Assembly (NCBI GenBank): GCA_963920665.1
Contig: OY987270.1
Location: forward strand, 14,224,019 to 14,288,018
Source: Straminergon stramineum
Lineage: Eukaryota; Streptophyta; Bryopsida; Hypnales; Calliergonaceae
Direction: 5' to 3'
DNA length: 64,000 bases
The notes under the pieces are model-generated. The model did not search any database and was not told the origin of the DNA. It was given only the letters and a program-made list of their open reading frames with translations. Position 1 is the first letter of the stretch. Each line of letters begins with the position of its first letter. The translations under genes and the position numbers were made by a program. Below are positions 1-11,405 of the stretch, one piece after another.

Positions 1-874
1 TTACCATCTAACAAAGGTTGAGAAGCAGCTTTGCATATTGTAACTTAGCCAATAGTTTACATGTTTTTTTATTTAGCAGAACTAACGTCAATTTCGTTAA
101 ACTGGCACAATTCCATTAAAAACGACGTGTAGGCACGTTCTATTGAAATGGTTTAGCTAGAGAGGCGGGAAGGGGAATGGGGGTGAAAATCCTAGTTTTG
201 CAAGTTGTCAGTGCACAATGGTACCTATGAGATGCAATTTGCATCTGTATCTGCTAATGCAAATGTCAAAATGACGCATGGAATACCACGAATTTTACAA
301 AATTGACGTTATCTAGAAACGACATTTTCCGGTACTCAAGAGGCTAGCTCCAGGGAACTTACAAAGTAGTCAACCATGTCAAGTTTTCAATGGCTGGTGG
401 CAAAGTGCCAACAATCGATGCATTGGATATCGACCTGCTCGGACGCATTTCAATACATTTCACACATATCACTGTTAGAAGTGACTCCGTTAAGAAGCTC
501 TCACACAGTAACTATCATCATACACCATTCATTATTTTAAGAGTAGCATGAAACAGCACTAAATCAGGGGTTGGAACGTCAATTTCGTTATATTGCAGAT
601 TCAGAGCACTAAATGGTGGGCCAGCACTCATCACTCAAAAAACTCAGACTCTTATTCTGAGGTGCCAATGTTGGGAATGTCCACGAATATAACGAACACT
701 TTGACTTCTTAGGCGGTGCGAGTTCCAGGGACCCTTGTGTGGTAACCCGGCGTTTCTGTAAGGTGCTTGTCATCCTGGTCCTATTCAATGGCCGCACATC
801 AAACTAGCTAATTGAATAAAAGCGTAGAATAGATTCAATATAATAGTATAGAGAGGGAATAGAAGCATGCTTAC
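1..874. other. no recognisable gene; possible RLK intron
   Basis: I looked for leucine-rich-repeat exons continuing the minus-strand gene at 875-1559 and found none in any frame. The stretch is either a long intron of that gene, with the rest lying before position 1, or unrelated sequence after a truncation. Short open frames here look random. Confidence 0.4.
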
Positions 875-1559
875 AAGCCAACTACAACGACGTCCCAGTT
901 GGTATTATTATTTGCATCAACAGTATAGTTCTCTATCAAGCACTGCACTCCTCGCCAATCGGGGTACGTAATCTCTGGCGAGAACAGATTCAGGCAAGGG
1001 AACACTTGCGATGTATTCCAGCCATACAGGTTGCTGGTCGGATCCGGGGTACTATTCCAAGCTGCAAAGATTGCCTGGAGAGCGTCCACTGCAAGCAAAC
1101 AAGTGCATTCGTAATTTAAAACACAAAACCCATTGAAACACAGGATGACACTCGTGCATTGCAAGTTGCAGACCTTACTTTACCGACAGTATGAGTACTT
1201 CGATTCTCGAGTCTGGGTTAGAATCGTAAACTATTCACTAATAGGACTCCAATGGGCCATCCTGAGTCAGTCGATCGGTCACTCTACTCTCCCGCAGGGG
1301 CACTGCCATATTCGCTTAGTTTGCCAAGAAAAAGGAATTTCGAAAACCGTCCATCAGCAACGTACCAGGCTCTACTACTGCCAAATTGCGAACTTTGTAG
1401 AGCAGAGGATTCAATTTCAAGTCATTGAAACTTACGTTCCCTTGACCAGTAATTAGCGGTGTAGTTGCCTTGCACAAAGCAGAAATTGCCAAGTACAAGC
1501 AGTAAGGCTATCACAGATCGGCCAAACTGATCACAAAACAGCTGCGACTGTTGTCCCAT
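875..1559 (-). CDS. LRR receptor-like kinase, 5' two exons (partial)
   Basis: Likely the extracellular N-terminus of a plasma-membrane leucine-rich-repeat receptor-like kinase. Exon 1 (1559-1436) starts at an ATG and encodes a hydrophobic signal peptide (core SVIALLLVLGNFCFV), followed by NYTANYW. It ends at a GTAAGT donor in phase 1. A TTGCAG acceptor opens exon 2 (1088-875) in the matching phase, giving LDALQAIFAAWNS. Exon 2 then shows the LRR N-terminal cap: a PC pair, then a W-x-G-V-x-C motif (WRGVQC), with several N-glycosylation sites after it. It ends at a GTAAGC donor in phase 2. No LRR, transmembrane or kinase exon follows within the window, so this is either the 5' end of a gene extending past position 1 or a 5' fragment. 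The spliced frame and signal peptide are seen directly; the family call comes from the cap motif. Confidence 0.62.
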
Positions 1560-2198
1560 CTTGTTACAACTGCAACAGGGAGTTTGATCCTTACAACCGT
1601 ACTAACAAGTCCACAAATTCTCAAAACCAAGATAATAAATCGCACTCGAACTGAGGTTGTCCATCACTCTTTTAACTCCGAGCGCAAGCTCATTCTTCAT
1701 CTGAGTCTGCAGTCTGCACTGCAAAATCGGTACATGGGTGCCTCTCTGGCGATAATCTAATTAAAGCTGGGCAGGGGTGGTAGAATCTCTTCCGGAAAAA
1801 AAGAAATGGTAAAGCACAGTCATGTATCAAGCTGTAAAGCCCCGTCCACTTGACTTCTCTACCTGGAATGTACACTGGTTCATCCGGTGATTTTTTTATT
1901 TGTTTTGGAGAAGGAGACAGCTATTACTTCCATACTCATGTGTTATTTAGTGATATTTGGTGATGCGGTATCTAATGAATTTAACAGAGGCCTACACGAT
2001 ACTTAGGTAAAATTTCACTATTGGTTTTAAATACAACAAGAATTTGGCTACAAAGAAAACTTAAATATATTTCCTTTCCGTTACAGAAAATAAACTTTGT
2101 TTTCTCTGTAGCAAAGTCGTGAAAATTCGTGCAAAAACAACACCATTCAGTGTTAGAACAGTACCAAACGTACAATACGATGGTGAGCCCTAAGTTAG
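1560..2198. other. upstream region of the RLK, no gene seen
   Basis: This lies 5' of the RLK start codon and would hold its promoter and 5' UTR. I see no conserved element or convincing ORF. It ends at the TTAA target of the repeat beginning at 2203. Confidence 0.3.
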
Positions 2199-2202
2199 TT
2201 AA

Positions 2203-3958
2203 CCCCTAAAGGACCAAGGATCCCACTGTTGGCTTCTTCAGAACTTTAGCACGCTCTTTTTGACTTCATACTTTGGAATTTTTGCATAAATTTTTTAGGA
2301 ATGGATGCTACTCATCATAATCTACATTTGAAGCTTTTATTCATGTCATTTTGACAAATATTGCAAAAGTTAAAAAGATTTTTTTGATTCCAATGTCAAA
2401 TTCAAAATAAATATTACTTATTTTTTGGAGATTATAGACATTGATACCTACTCATAAACATATGAACCATTCAATTTCAAATACTGAGGTAAAAGCTATG
2501 AGGAGTTTTATTTTGCAAGCAATGAAGGTTGAAAAATATATAAAGTCATCTTTTCCTTTCAATTTTCAAAATTTTCAAACAGAATTAAAAATAAAGGATA
2601 TTAAATTTTTATTAGAGCATTTGCACCATTGGAATTAACAATTCTCAATTTCTTGCAAAAGTTATTAGGAGATTAGTTTTTTCTTCATTTAATACTACTT
2701 TAAATTTTGCAATTTAAAAAAAAATGAAATAAATATGAAAGTTTTTCCAGTTAAGTTTTTTTTCATATATTTTCAACCCATTTTCTAACATATTGATTAA
2801 ATGCTCAAGTTATAGGAGCATAGGACATATAGTTTTTTTTTGAAGTTTAGGCATATTGAACTTGCAATTGGTGGGGATATAACTGTATGTATTCACTCTA
2901 AAATTTGGGGACAATGTACTTGAACAAGTTACCCCCTAAAGGACCAAGGCCTTTTTTTTGCGAAATAAGACTATCTCAAAACTACCATTTCTATTACAAA
3001 GAAAAAATTGAAAATTATATTTTTGGACATCTAATTGTAGTATCTTACACTTAACTACTATGAGAATGTGTGGAATAAATTTCAAAAATTTGGACCAAAC
3101 AAATTGCAAGATATTTGCATTTACAATGAAGAAAACAATTTTTTTTTCACATTGCAAGACTAGATTATTTGACTTTGAACCTTTTCAACTTCAATTTTTT
3201 TCTCTATAGAGTTTTGAGGTTTAAATCTTCATGGTGGAAAATTGGGTTGAGAGTCTAGATTAAAAAATCCAAAAAATAATAATTTTCATTCTTAAGAAAA
3301 TTGTTAAGTAGAAGTAGGTACAAGATAGAAGGAAAATCTAAATTATTAATATCTCTAAGATGGAATTAAATTTCACAAATCCCAATGATGGGATTGTTTT
3401 AGTAAGGAAAAATTAAAGCATGTGGAAACTATGTTTTCAAAAAATTGTAAGAAATGCATTTAGAAATGAATCCTACAAGTTATTTTTTCAAGAAGATGCT
3501 TAGATTACTTGGAAAACAAAATTGTCCATAACTTTCACATCACTTATCCAAATTAAATGAATCAAATCTATTCATAAAGACAAAAATAGAATTTAAGAGA
3601 AAAAAAAATTGAAAAACAATTCAAGTTTTTGAAATTTTTTTTACTACCCAGTCTCCCTTATTTCGAGCTTTTGGGGGCATAATTTTTGTTCTTGGGCACC
3701 AATTGAAAAAAAAATCATATTCCCATGAAGCTAATCAATTTTTTTTATCTTCCAAAAAAAATTTAAAATCATGAACAAAATTGAGACTGTAGGTACTTAC
3801 CCAAAATCCAATTTGTTCCCCCAAGGGACAATGGTACTTTAGGGGTTAACCAAGGATTACGTGGTTGTATTTGTTAAAAATTAAATATTAATGAAGATTT
3901 TGACCTTTGGGGACAATTATTTTGAAGCTTCTTAATAGTCAAGAAAGAACTTTAGAGG
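2203..3958 (+). mobile_element. TTAA-flanked CCCC-ended element, type A, interrupted
   Basis: The left end is TTAA (2199-2202) followed by CCCCTAAAGGACCAAGG. The right end is decayed (about 3945-3958, followed by TTTA). Internal sequence matches the copy at 9058-9953 and the split copy at 21935/50268: a shared block on 'gaatttttgcataaattttt', another on 'caagttatagg', and a shared right end on 'gaagattttgacctttg'. It has no coding capacity, so it is a MITE-like non-autonomous element. A second element (2932-3845) is inserted into it. Strand follows the left end as first seen. Confidence 0.7.
2932..3845 (-). mobile_element. TTAA-flanked element, type B, nested
   Basis: It begins CCCCCTAAAGGACCAAGG after TTA (2929-2931) and ends with ACTTTAGGGG followed by TTAA (3846-3849). 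The related copy at 9058-9953 reads straight through the point 'aacaagtta' where this one is interrupted, which supports insertion. The right ~200 bp is the reverse complement of the start of the copy at 21329. It has no coding capacity. Confidence 0.65.
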
Positions 3959-4425
3959 TTTAGCCCCTAAGTGTTCTGACATCCATTTTCTAGACAATGA
4001 ACAAATTGAAACTCAAGTTTCATCCTCCTTGCTACTTGGATGAAAGTTATTCCAATTTGTGGAGATACTTTATTGAGTTATTTTCCTATCTAAGGGTTGG
4101 ATTTGGTGTTATTAGAGTATATATTTTTCTAAAATTACAAATGTACAAGTATGTCAAGTGGTTGACCAAGCCAAAATTGCATTGACTCTAGATCAAAACG
4201 GGATTTGCCAAAATGAGGGGATAGATTTAAATAACACAAAATTTTCAAAAAATCACCATGTGAAAACAATCTCATTTCAAATAGATTCCAAGAAAATTAT
4301 TCAAAGAATAATAATATTTTGTTTGTAATAAAAAATTTGTAAAATATATTGGTGATAGCATTGGTGAATCTAACGTATGGATGGAATCTGAAACTCACAA
4401 TCTACAATTTCTGTTCATTAGAGGT

Positions 4426-4531
4426 GATTTGAGGCCTCGGGAGGGCCGTTTCAAGCATGTTCCCCTACCTGTTCCCTGTGCAGTCCGAGAACGGTTGACT
4501 ACTGTCAGGAAAAAAATTTCAAGAATAAATA

Positions 4532-4574
<43 letters not shown>

Positions 4575-4719
4575 TATGAAATGCAAAAAGAAGTTGAATT
4601 TTTTTTTTTTTTTTTTGAAATGACGTGGCAGTGTCGAAGCCATGTCAATTTGCCACACTAGCACCATTCCTGCATTCCCCGCAGCTTGGGAACTTGCAGT
4701 CTCCTAGAGGCCTCAAATC
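4426..4719. mobile_element. MITE with GATTTGAGGCCTC ends
   Basis: The ends are GATTTGAGGCCTCGGGAGG on the left and, in reverse complement, GATTTGAGGCCTCTAGGAG on the right. The opposite arm of the surrounding foldback lacks this ~290-bp segment, which supports insertion. It carries the AGT microsatellite. Confidence 0.55.
4534..4573. repeat. GTA/TAG trinucleotide microsatellite
   Basis: About 13 uninterrupted copies of a GTA triplet, followed shortly by a 16-bp T run. It produces spurious poly-Val and poly-Thr open frames on both strands. Confidence 0.95.
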
Positions 4720-5632
4720 TCCCCCAATGTTTATGACAATTCCAAAATATGCTTCCAAATAGCACTTTATAATGTTGTTTTTTCAAATCATCAATTTTGG
4801 AGATGAGTGTAGACTTTTAGGGGTTAACCCTAAAATATCTAGTCTCATCTCCAAAATCGATGATTTGAAAAGAATCATAATAAAGTGTTATTTTGAAGCA
4901 TATTTGGGAATTGACATACAATCAAAAGTTGTAGATTGTGAGTTTTAGATTCCATCCATATGGTTAGATTCACCAATGCTATCATCAATATTTTTTTATA
5001 AATTTTGAAAGGGAAATTTCAGAATTCCTTCTTAATTTTATTACAAGCAAAATATTATCATTTTTTGAGTAAAATTTTTTGGAATGGATTTGAAATGAGG
5101 TTTTCTTGACATGGTGATTTTTTGAAATTTTTGTGCTCTTAAAATCTGTGATCTAATTTTGGCAAATCCAATTTTAAACTAAAGTCAATGCAGTTTGACC
5201 ACTTGACATACTTGCAAATTTGTAATTTTAGAAAAATATGTACTCTAATAACACCAAATCCAACCCTTAGATAGGACAACAACTTGATAAAGTATCTCCA
5301 CAAATTAGGATGACTTTCATCCAAGCAATAATGAGAAGATACAACAGTTTCAATGTGTTCATCGTCCACTTTTTGGACGTCGAAGCACTTCAGGATTAAA
5401 CTTCTCTTCAGCCAGTGCTGGGGAAATGATTCCCTTGTTAGTTTGGAATTTGTTTTCTCTTGCATTCGAAATTGTCAACCAAGGGTTCATGCACATGCCT
5501 TGGGGGGCACCACGGATTTCAATCTGTTTGACCTCTTTGAAGACTTCTTACTGGTATCGGATTTAGAACTTGTTTCTTCGAAAGAGGAGTCTGTAGAAAT
5601 CATCCTGTTTGCCACTGGGTAGAAGTAACTTA

Positions 5633-6050
5633 AGGTAGACCAACCCATTTCCGCCAACTTCCTATAACTGTCATCCTAGTTTTGGCCCCATCACCACCAT
5701 AAAACCCACCCAAGTCCATTCAGTGCACTGACAATTTCAATGCATTAATTTCAACTTGGGTAACGTGTCAGCCTTTGATTGGTGGAAACTCCGTTGTGAA
5801 TAGGTAAATGTAATGGCGGTTATAGGTTTAGGATAGGACATTTATGACTCTAGTCTAGTGGCAGATTTGTAATTTAGGGCAGACCACTTTAAAAATTCAT
5901 AGAAATTACAATTTTTATTGGAAAATTATAATTCCACTTGGGTTTGATTCGTAAAACATGCACACACCTCCGAAAAATATGTGCCCCTCCTGGAATTGGT
6001 CCTAATATACTCAGATTGCGAATCAGGGTGGTAATAGGTTGGTCTACCTT
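5633..6050. mobile_element. MITE with AAGGTAGACCAACC ends
   Basis: Inverted ends: AAGGTAGACCAACCCATT on the left and its complement ending at ...GGTTGGTCTACCTT. It sits between two parts of repeat Y that are adjacent in the copy near 50800 ('gccactgggta' and 'gtggacgagcatgatgcc'), so it is an insertion. The target duplication is not clear. Confidence 0.55.
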
Positions 6051-6089
6051 GGTGGATTGGTCGACCAGCATGATGCCCAAGCTTACTTA

Positions 6090-6640
6090 GAGCATCCCCA
6101 CTGCGGCTTAGGGAGTGACGCAAACTTGGTGACTAGCCGTGGCCAGCCATAATTAGTGACCTACGGCAGGGACATGAAATCAAAGAAAGTGTCTGGCCAC
6201 TACAGAAAATGGCATGGGGATGATCAAATGAAGTGTGTCAAACGTGGTGCGCTATGTCAAATGGCACAATCTTCGAGGTACAGAGCATAGAGTTTGAAGT
6301 GGTTATTAAAGTACGAAACATCACAATTGTAGGAGAATTATGTAACTTTCGTTGGAGTAGAGTTCCCAATGAAGACAATGCCGAGAAAAAAGGGTAGAGC
6401 CCAACAAAAGTTACTTAATTCTCCTTCAATTGTGATGCTTCGTACTTTAAAAACCACCTCAAACTCTATGCTCCATACCTCGAAGACCATGCCATCTGAT
6501 ATAACACACCATGCTCGACACACTTCATTTGGCCGTCCGCACACCATTTTCTACAGTGGCCAACTACATTCTTCGATTTTGCATCCCTGCCGTGGGATAC
6601 TAATTTTTGCCGGTCATGGCCAGACACCGAGTATGTGTCA
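6090..6640. mobile_element. foldback element, GAGCATCCCCAC family
   Basis: It begins with TTA (6087-6089) and GAGCATCCCCACTGCGGC inside repeat Y. Segment ~6140-6360 is the reverse complement of ~6395-6620; matches include 'tcttcgaggtacagagcat' with its partner near 6475, and 'aatgaagtgtgtc' with its partner near 6520. The right terminal motif is eroded. The open frames on both strands mirror each other and are not genes. Confidence 0.6.
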
Positions 6641-7013
6641 GGGCCTGTTCGCATGAAGGACTGGACTGGACCTCCAACTGGGCCCAGGGGGGTTGCATGA
6701 CGAAATTGTGAACTTGATTTCTGATATGGAGCTCCGGTCCCTCCCTGGCTCTTCCATCCTTGAATTAAGGATTTTCAAACCCGCTCTCCTTCCCATCAAT
6801 CTGACTTACTAAAATAAACTAAGATTATCCTCCACATGTCTCCTTGTCTCACATCACTAGTCAAACTCCCTTTTAAATGTAAAGAGAGTTCCCAAGTTCT
6901 TTCTATAAGTATTTTTTATAGAGGTATCACTACCACATGCCAGTCAATCCTAAAAATTTGGAAATGTTTTATTTGGAGAACCGGTTCACAAGCGGAAGCT
7001 TGATGTGGCATAA

Positions 7014-7434
7014 GAGCATCCCCACGCCAGACGCGCTAGAGAGGGGCGCTAGGAAGAGGTCTAGTGTGTGGGTTTAAACTGTTTGGAGTCGCTACTCCTG
7101 CTGTGCCCCACTGTAGACATGCCAGCAAGGAGCGTGAAGCTCAACTAATTGCAAAAACACTATTTTTTTTATTTTAAAAATCTAATTGCAAAAACGTTGC
7201 AGCCATATGAAGGCCAGTTGGAGGAGGTCGGCACCTCAAGGACCGGGCCAGCATTGAATGCCAAGCTTGTAGCGCGGCACGCTAAAGCCACTCCAGTTGA
7301 CAGTGCCCTCTTTAGATTTGAGCGTGGCCGGTCATTTTTTTTATGTAGTGCGCCTGCCATGGGGAAGAATATTAGCCCTGGCGTGCCCAACCAGCGTGTT
7401 GAGCCTATCCATTGCGCCTACTGTGGGGATGCTC
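7014..7434. mobile_element. Harbinger-like MITE, TAA duplication
   Basis: Starts GAGCATCCCCACG and ends GTGGGGATGCTC, flanked by direct TAA at 7011-7013 and 7435-7437. The 3-bp TAA/TTA target and ~420-bp size resemble Tourist/Harbinger-type MITEs. It has no coding capacity. Confidence 0.75.
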
Positions 7435-7728
7435 TAAACTCGATCTTCATGAATTGGCCCCTGGAGCTCCACCTCCGGTCTAGTCCCACATGCGAATAGC
7501 CTCTCATTCCCTGAGTTGTTCTAACAACCTATATTGAGTACTTGTTTTGATTTCCATATTATTGTGTAGAGTGTCAGCTTACCATATTTGCAATGAGACC
7601 ATTTTTTCTTGTTGCCAGTTGCAGCGTGTCTTTAGGAGAAATGCTGACTTGAATGGGGACGGAGATTCGTCTACCATTAGCACTTGAAAAAGGCATCTTG
7701 TGATTGTAACGAATCACCTTCACTATGA

Positions 7729-8069
7729 GAGCATCACCACCCGTCTTGCAAAATGTGGGGCCATCCAATTTGCAAGCCAAACCACCCCAACCATAGCATG
7801 CTATAAGTTCCCAAATTTAAACCCCTTTGCAAGGTCCATCCAATGGGCTATAGCACTAAAGGTCTATGCTTTGGGGGAAAGTGTTGGTGCTCTTGTCTCA
7901 TGTGGTTTGCAAGCTATGCTTTGACTTGCAAAATACCCCCATTCTACAAGCCACCCAAGGCTTTTGGCCAAGCCTCTTAACAAGTTCATCTATTTTGCAA
8001 GACGGGTGGGGCACTTTTGCAAGCCGCCTTGGACAAGTCATCCGTTTTGCAAGACAGGTGGGGATGCTC
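7729..8069. mobile_element. MITE of the GAGCATC family, TGA duplication
   Basis: Ends are GAGCATCACCACCCGTCTTG and its near-complement CAAGACAGGTGGGGATGCTC, flanked by TGA at 7726-7728 and 8070-8072. The inner part repeats a 'ttttgcaag' motif several times. It interrupts repeat Y. Confidence 0.7.
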
Positions 8070-8149
8070 TGACACTGAAGAATTGGCTACTATAAATTCT
8101 GGTCCACTTAGATTGAAAATGCTCTTGCACCCTTTGAAAGGTGCAAGTG

Positions 8150-8360
8150 AATTGGCCCCCTCACTTGGTCACTCCAAGTCATTCCACGGGTGCAAGTAAA
8201 AAAAATCCCCTTATTTAGTGCTTAATGAATTCACCTTCTACACCTCTCCTATCTAACCAGGGCCTTTGATTGCAAATATGAATTCCAAATTTGCAAATCT
8301 TCTCATGCGTGGAAAATGAAAATTTTCAGCATTTTCTCAAGGGGCCAAGTGAGGGGGCAT
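8150..8360. mobile_element. ~210-bp MITE, GGCCCCCTCACTTG ends
   Basis: Inverted ends around GGCCCCCTCACTTGG and CCAAGTGAGGGGGC. It is a diverged relative of the element at 11866-12090: both share 'ccacgggtgca' near the left end and 'tcatgcgtggaaaat' near the right. It interrupts repeat Y. Confidence 0.6.
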
Positions 8361-9057
8361 GCTTTTAGGCTCTCATAATAGTAACCCTCATTTGGGTGGG
8401 GCCTAGTTGATTTTGGGAGTTGGCTGGTCTACAATGAGGGACATTTCCGAGGGCAAACTGTACATTGAACATGCTATAACTATTCCTCGTGAATGAGTGG
8501 CAATGCTCTCATACATCAGGGATAAAAATCTTGAGTGGGCACTCCCAAAATTGAGCTTGACACGAAATCCTTCCGTGTTGTTCATCACCCTTTCCATACC
8601 CTTTGATTTGAGATTTACTATTGAGATCTCACCATTCCAACAACTCATTGGACAAGCAATAACAAAGCTTGGATAGTACCCTTGACTTCATAAATAGTAG
8701 CCCACATATTGATGAGTGTGTTGGATATTCTGCCCAACAATTGGTACTTGGCAAGTGAAATCAACAATCAAAAAGATTTGTAGAATCCATAATGAGACAT
8801 TTTGAAAATCAGATTTTTTTATGTGATGGTGACGATGCTCTAAAATAAGTCGTGGGAATAGTTTTGGCTTTGTTGCAGCACTCCATCCTAAGAGGTTGTG
8901 ATGTGCTAGTGGACCAAAAATTAAAATGTAAAAAGTAGATTATTGGAGCTACATTTTCTTAGTCTAGCTTAAAAACATTTGAAATCAATAATTGTGTGAA
9001 AATTAAGAATTTGACTTTCAAAATGTCTATGGGGCTTGCAATGTCCTCCAAAGGTTA

Positions 9058-9953
9058 CCCCCCTCAAGGACCAAGGAACTCACTTTGGTCTTTTTGAGAA
9101 CTTGGGCATGCTTTGTTGAATTCCTAATTTGAAATTTTTGCATGAATTTTTTGGATGGATGCTATACATTGTAATCTACATGTGAAGCTTTGTTGTTTCA
9201 CATCATTGTGATAAATATTGCAAAAGTTAAAAGGATCTTTTTGATTCCAATATCAAATCGCAGCAAAAAAAATTGTTCTAAGAAATTATTAATTATTTCA
9301 TGGATATAATTGTATAGACTCATATCTACTCAGTAACATATGAACCATTCAATTATGAATAACAAGGTAAAACTTACAAAGTTAGAGCTTTATTTTACAA
9401 CATATAAAGTCATCTATTACTCTCAATTTTGAATATTTTCAAAGAAAAAAAAAGGTTGTTATTTGATTAATAAAATATTTTCAACGTAGGAATTAATAAT
9501 TCTCAATTTCTTGTTTAAATTATTATCAATTTAATTAATTTTTTCATTTAGTACTATATCACCTTCCATTTTATAATTTTTTGAAAGATGAATATGAAAG
9601 TTTTTTGGTTAAATTTTTTTCATATGTTTTTCAAACCTCTTTCCAACATGACTAATAAAATGTACAAGTTATAGGATACAAGTGTTTTCTTGTAAAAATG
9701 TTGAAAGATAAAATTTCACCTTTGGGAATTTTAAAGGGCTAGAAAAACTTACTTTTTGAAGTTTAGGCAGTGTTGACTTACAATTGTTGGGTGGGAATAT
9801 TCACTCTAAAATTTTATAACAATGTACCCAAACAAGTTAATTAAAGGATCCCAAGGTTGGATATGCTAAAATAAATATCGATGAAGATTTTGACTTTGCT
9901 TTGGGGAAAAGTATTTTGAAGCCTCTAAACAATTATGAAAGAACTTAAGGGGG
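9058..9953 (+). mobile_element. TTAA-flanked element type A, best preserved copy
   Basis: Ends are CCCCCCTCAAGGACCAAGG and ...ACTTAAGGGGG, with TTAC on the left (9054-9057 region, a one-base change from TTAA) and TTAA at 9954-9957. It is ~0.9 kb, AT-rich and non-coding. It supplies the uninterrupted reference for two insertions elsewhere: the mariner element ('aaaatgtacaagttatagg', 9657) and the nested element at 2932-3845. Confidence 0.72.
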
Positions 9954-9957
9954 TTAA

Positions 9958-10640
9958 CCTTGAAACAATGGGGATAACCTTGAAACAACGCAAGGGGGTT
10001 CTTGGTTTCTTTTGTAATTAATTCTTTGAACTCTTGAAAAAAGAAAGGCCTTCAATGAGGGTTGACTCGTGCCTAGGAAGACTCTACATGCCCCTACCTC
10101 TCATCATAAAAACAATAGATGAAGAATTGCTTCTCTGTCTGAGGAGATATCCTAAGTCATTCAGTGGACAATTTCAGTCCTCAACATCAGTACATGGTTA
10201 ATCCTTAAATGTTGACAAGGACATTTAGTGTCCGATGGATGGATGACAAAGAATCTCTCTATGTAGGACAAAACTGTGACTATTCATCCTCAGAATTTTG
10301 TGAGAAAAGTGTAGGTCTTCTATAGTAGTATGACTTCCAATGATATTTTTGGATTTTATAAAGTAGATGATGTCACATGGTTCCAAAAGAGAATATTTTC
10401 AGTGTCACTAGTCCGTCCTTTAAGGGTTAAACTTATTTGACTTCAATGTTGGTGAAATGAGGGCACGCTTACATGTTGGCCCGGTGGGCAAGCTTTGTAC
10501 TAATTCAAGCAATAAGACGAAACAAGTCGAAATAGACTAAACCGATTGTCTTGCCGGGGTGGGCAAGCGGGAAAGGAGGAGTTGAAGTTTCATCAATATT
10601 AGTGGACAACTCCATTGGTGGAGACTAGTCACTCTTGAGA
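9958..10640. other. no gene; low-copy AT-rich spacer
   Basis: No supported ORF. A TTAA-type motif (AAGGGTTAAA near 10430) may be an eroded element end. Confidence 0.3.
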
Positions 10641-11405
10641 GAATCTACTACGTGTTGATTTCTTATTGTATTCCTCTCCACCCACTGGATCCACATGAAA
10701 GTGCAATTGCAATATTCACTTGTAGCACTCCCTATGAAGCTTCCTTGCCCACCAATATATGTAAGGAGGCCCTGATTCCCTTATTAGTTTGGAATTTGTC
10801 ATCCCTCTTGCATTCGAAATTGTCAATACTGAAGGGTGCATGCCGATGCCTAGGGAGCACTACAGTATGTAATTCGATCTGTTTGACCTCTTGAAGACTT
10901 CTCATTGGTAGTGGATTTAGTTAGCTTTATTTTATTTTATTTTTTTCTTGAAACACATGGACGATTTCCATTGACAGGGGAAACAGTACACAGCAATCAA
11001 GGGAACAAGTCCCTGGCATATCATTTTTACTTTTCCGAGCCTTGAAACACTACGCAAGACTAACCATATTCACCTTTTTATCAGTTTAACTCTTTTCTTC
11101 GAAAACAGCACAATCAAAAACTCGATAACCCCCTTTTCAGTGGAAATTGTCCATGTGTTTCAAGAAATAAAACAAAAAAAAATCAATAACTGGGAACAGC
11201 ACCCTCCAAGCTTAAATAAGGACCACTCCTAACAGCCTTCGGGAGTTTTTGTTTTTTGACACAAATGAACGAGATTTCATTGCAGAGACAAAAATACACC
11301 TACCAGTCATAGGTGGCCTGGCAGTAAAACTGGTGTCAGATTTAGAAATGGTTTCTTCAAAAGAGGAGTCTGCAGGAATGAACCTGTTTGCCACTGGGTA
11401 AGTTA

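Larger units (their letters stand above)
3985..5366. repeat. large foldback (hairpin) repeat
   Basis: The segment 3985-4825 is an imperfect reverse complement of 4827-5366. Matching blocks include 'tgtggagatactttat' with its complement near 5290, 'ggatttggtgttattagagt' near 5260, and 'attcaccaatgctatc' near 4970. The two arms meet at TTTTAGGGGTTAACCCTAAAA near 4826, the terminal motif of the TTAA family. The left arm is longer because of an insertion at 4426-4719. The apparent proteins in both arms are mirror copies of the same repeat and not genes. RNA from this locus could fold into a long double-stranded hairpin. Confidence 0.75.
5400..8870 (+). repeat. dispersed repeat Y, copy 1, broken up by MITEs
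   Basis: Pieces of the repeat seen intact at 50276-51610 occur here in the same order: 'ttgttagtttggaatttgtt' (5432), 'gccactgggta' (5611), 'gcatgatgcccaagctta' (6067), 'acttgaatggggacggagat' (7648), 'attgagcttgacacg' (8550) and 'ttccaacaactcattgga' (8635). The pieces are separated by insertions at 5633-6050, 6090-6640, 7014-7434, 7729-8069 and 8150-8360. No coding function is evident; the 6-frame peptides here are repeat-derived. Confidence 0.65.

Noticed and set aside
4381..4667. Overlapping open frames on both strands with poly-Val and poly-Thr
   Set aside because: They are readings of the AGT microsatellite and T run.
5139..5465. 108-codon minus-strand frame resembling the 62-codon frame at 3997
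   Set aside because: The similarity is due to the foldback arms, not to a gene family.
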